From: Sediminivirga luteola | GTDB lineage: Bacteria > Actinomycetota > Actinomycetes > Actinomycetales > Brevibacteriaceae | NCBI RefSeq assembly: GCF_014639315.1 | Contig: NZ_BMFY01000006.1 | Coordinates: 1 to 64,000 of the forward strand | DNA: 64,000 bases | Reading direction: 5' to 3' | Shown here: positions 62,134-64,000 of the stretch, piece by piece | Layout: the number at the start of each line of letters is the position of its first letter | Numbering within the stretch: position 1 is the first letter of the stretch | Position numbers and translations under genes: made by a program | Notes under the pieces: generated by a model | Told to the model about the DNA's origin: nothing | Seen by the model: the letters and a program-made list of their open reading frames with translations, nothing else | Databases searched by the model: none

Positions 62134-62529
62134 TCCTGGCCTCCTCGGTGCGTGAATGGACCACCCTACCGGCTCCCGGCCGTGCCCACCGGCGCCGGCG
62201 GTCCGGCGCTCGCCGTCCAGCGTGCTCCCCGGCCGCGCGCGAGAGGCTCCGGCCGGCGCATACGGTCCACTGCGGCCGCTGACAGCCTCCCTGCCGCGCG
62301 ACGGACCCCGGACCTGCCGCCCGCGACGGGCCCCGGACCCGGCCGCCGGCGCCGGGGCCTGCAGGCGGCCGGGTGCAGCAGGAACCACGGTCTCAAGGCA
62401 GCTTGCATCAGGTGCTGGAAGGGGGCGCCGGCCGGTCCGCACTGCACGTGCCCCGCGTCACATCCGCGCCGTCGGAGGCAGTACCCTGAATGAGGACTTA
62501 AGCCGGACGGACGAAAGACTGGGACACTC
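62134..62529. other. Intergenic region upstream of the ThDP enzyme gene
   Basis: The 396 bases between the divergent genes are very GC-rich and hold no convincing gene. TACCCT near 62480 is a possible -10 box for the ThDP gene, which has only a weak GGGA upstream of its ATG. Confidence 0.35.
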
Positions 62530-64000
62530 ATGAACGGTGCGGAGACACTGCTCGCCACGCTGGAACACAACGGAGTGGAGGTGTGCTTCGCGAATCCGGG
62601 CACCTCGGAGATGCACTTCGTGGCGGCCCTGGAGACGAGCACGCGGATCAGGGGAGTCCTCGGGCTCTTCGAGGGCGTCGTCACCGGTGCCGCCGACGGG
62701 TACGCCCGGATGAGCGGGAACCCCGCAGTCACGCTGCTGCATCTGGGCCCCGGCCTGGCCAACGGGCTCTCGAACCTCCACAATGCGCTGCGCGCAGGAT
62801 CGCCCATCGTCAACGTCATCGGCGATCACGCCTCCTACCATCGCGATCTCGATGCCCCGCTGACCTCGGACATCGAAGGCACCGCCCGCCCGTTCAGCCA
62901 CTGGGTGCGCACCACCTCCGGTGAGGAATCGCTCGGGGTGGACGCCGCGGAGGCGGTCACCATCGCCCGGCGCGGCAAGATCGCCTCGCTCATCCTCCCG
63001 GCCGATGCGGCCTGGAACCCGGTCGCCTCCGGCGCTCCGCTCGTCGCGGCTCAGGCCCCGGCCGGCGGTGTCGCGCAGACGGCGGCCGCCGAGGCCTCCG
63101 CGCGGGTGCTGCGCGAAGGCGGGCCGCGCACCGCGCTGCTCTTCGGCGGGCGCGCAGCCACGGCGGAAGCCCTGGCGCTCGCGGCCGGCATCGCCGCCGC
63201 CACCGGGGCCGAGGTCCTCACCAACACGCATCTGGGCCGGATTCCCCGCGGTGCCGGTCGGCACGCCGCCAAGAAGGTGCCGTACCCGATCAAGGACTCC
63301 CTCCCGCTGTTCGAGCGTTTCGATTCCCTCGTGCTCATCGGCGCCAAGCCGCCGGTGGCGTTCTTCGCCTACCCGGACAGGCCGAGCCGGCTGACGCCTC
63401 CTGGCACGCGGTTCGTGGAACTCAGCGGGCCGGGCCGCGACGCCGATGCCCTGCCGAGCCTCCAGGCCCTCTACGAGGCCGTCGGTGCCGCCCCGGCCCC
63501 GGCCACCGAACTGGCGCTGCCTCAGCGGCCGACCGGTTCCATCACCCCGGAGAAGCTCGGCGCGTTCCTGGGGCACGGCATTCCCGAGGACGCCATCGTC
63601 GTCGACGAGTCCCTCACCACGGGATGGCGGTTCTACCCCGAGACGGTGGGCTCGCGGCCGCACGACTGGCTGGCGGGCACGGGCGGGTCGATCGGCTATG
63701 CGATGCCGGTGGCGGCCGGTGCGGCGATCGCCTCGCCGGGCCGCAAGGTCATCACCTTGGAGAGTGACGGCTCCGGCATGTACATGCCTCAGGCGCTGTG
63801 GACCCAGGCGCGTGAGGGCCTCGACGTCGTCACGCTGATCCTGGCCAACCGCAAGTACCAGATCCTCCGCAACGAGATGAGCAACGTCGGCGTCCCCGAG
63901 GTCGGTCCGAAGGCCGGAGCACTGCTGGACCTGGACCGGCCCGAGATCGACTGGGTGTCCATCGCCCGCGGCATGGGCGTGCAGGCCAGCCGCGCCGAGA
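62530..64000 (+). CDS. ThDP-dependent acetolactate synthase/benzoylformate decarboxylase-like enzyme (partial)
   Basis: At least 490 codons, cut by the right edge. The N-terminal domain has CFANPGTSEMHFVAALE with the activating region GLFEGVVTGAADGYARMSG, where the Glu contacts the thiazolium ring, and HLGPGLANGLSNLHNA. The cofactor-binding motif is present in the C-terminal domain as ESDGSGMYMPQALWTQ followed by LANRKYQ. The sequence resembles IlvB-like proteins usually labelled acetolactate synthase, but such stand-alone actinobacterial members are more often decarboxylases. No small subunit gene is visible. Start ATG 62530. Confidence 0.82.
   Translation, partial: MNGAETLLATLEHNGVEVCFANPGTSEMHFVAALETSTRIRGVLGLFEGVVTGAADGYARMSGNPAVTLLHLGPGLANGLSNLHNALRAGSPIVNVIGDHASYHRDLDAPLTSDIEGTARPFSHWVRTTSGEESLGVDAAEAVTIARRGKIASLILPADAAWNPVASGAPLVAAQAPAGGVAQTAAAEASARVLREGGPRTALLFGGRAATAEALALAAGIAAATGAEVLTNTHLGRIPRGAGRHAAKKVPYPIKDSLPLFERFDSLVLIGAKPPVAFFAYPDRPSRLTPPGTRFVELSGPGRDADALPSLQALYEAVGAAPAPATELALPQRPTGSITPEKLGAFLGHGIPEDAIVVDESLTTGWRFYPETVGSRPHDWLAGTGGSIGYAMPVAAGAAIASPGRKVITLESDGSGMYMPQALWTQAREGLDVVTLILANRKYQILRNEMSNVGVPEVGPKAGALLDLDRPEIDWVSIARGMGVQASRAE

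Overview
The window comes from the chromosome of a high-GC Gram-positive bacterium, most likely an actinobacterium of the order Micrococcales. The evidence is the strong G+C bias, two mycothiol biosynthesis genes (mshA, mshD), CarD, a SenX3/RegX3 pair, a MutT1-type NUDIX/phosphatase, a GlnR-type orphan regulator, an FABP-like nitrobindin protein, and many genes with a TAnnnT box 6-8 bases before the start codon (predicted leaderless mRNAs). Genus and species cannot be fixed from the sequence alone.

Layout. 1-925: a decayed site-specific recombinase fragment running into a tRNA-Lys(TTT) gene, probably an old integration scar. 925-7400: small DUF genes, a large HTH/NB-ARC/TPR regulator, and a divergent secreted wall protein with an LAATG sortase-like signal. 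7.5-21.3 kb: accessory metabolism and transport (MFS, purine permease, GNAT, PanE-like reductase, TetR-controlled two-gene ABC exporter, ArsR-type regulator with an SRPBCC partner, aldo/keto reductase). 21.5-34.2 kb: a PatB-like lyase, then a phosphate island with DUF47-Pit facing PstSCAB, followed by MutT1, a single reading frame joining MshD to polyphosphate kinase, and a GlnR-type regulator. 34.3-44.9 kb: membrane proteins, nitrobindin-like protein, YgfZ-like protein, GabT, a luciferase-like monooxygenase, aminopeptidase N and an FUSC-like exporter. 44.6-54.0 kb: an overlapping plus-strand run ending in the conserved mshA-ybjN-gpmA-(phoU)-senX3-regX3 block. 54.5-55.8 kb: an LpqE-like lipoprotein and CarD. 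55.8-61.3 kb: a double-HTH AsnC regulator, an amidase, two uncharacterised membrane proteins and an M20 amidohydrolase. 61.5-64 kb: a membrane protein and a ThDP-dependent decarboxylase/synthase cut by the window edge.

How it fits together. Phosphate is the main theme. SenX3/RegX3 and PhoU are the sensing module; the pstS promoter carries an 11-bp direct-repeat PHO box, and a second one lies between phoU and senX3. Pst is the high-affinity importer, Pit the low-affinity one, Ppk stores phosphate as polyphosphate, and the MutT1-like enzyme hydrolyses nucleoside polyphosphates. The DUF47-pit operon has no PHO box seen here but has a highly structured leader that may be a new cis-regulatory RNA.

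The most unusual items are the continuous mshD-ppk1 frame, the structured pit leader, a long perfect stem-loop inside the pst operon, three families of short tandem or inverted repeats around gpmA, regX3 and the luciferase-like gene, and the amidase/DUF5058/partner/M20 cassette, which looks like an undescribed amide uptake-and-hydrolysis unit.
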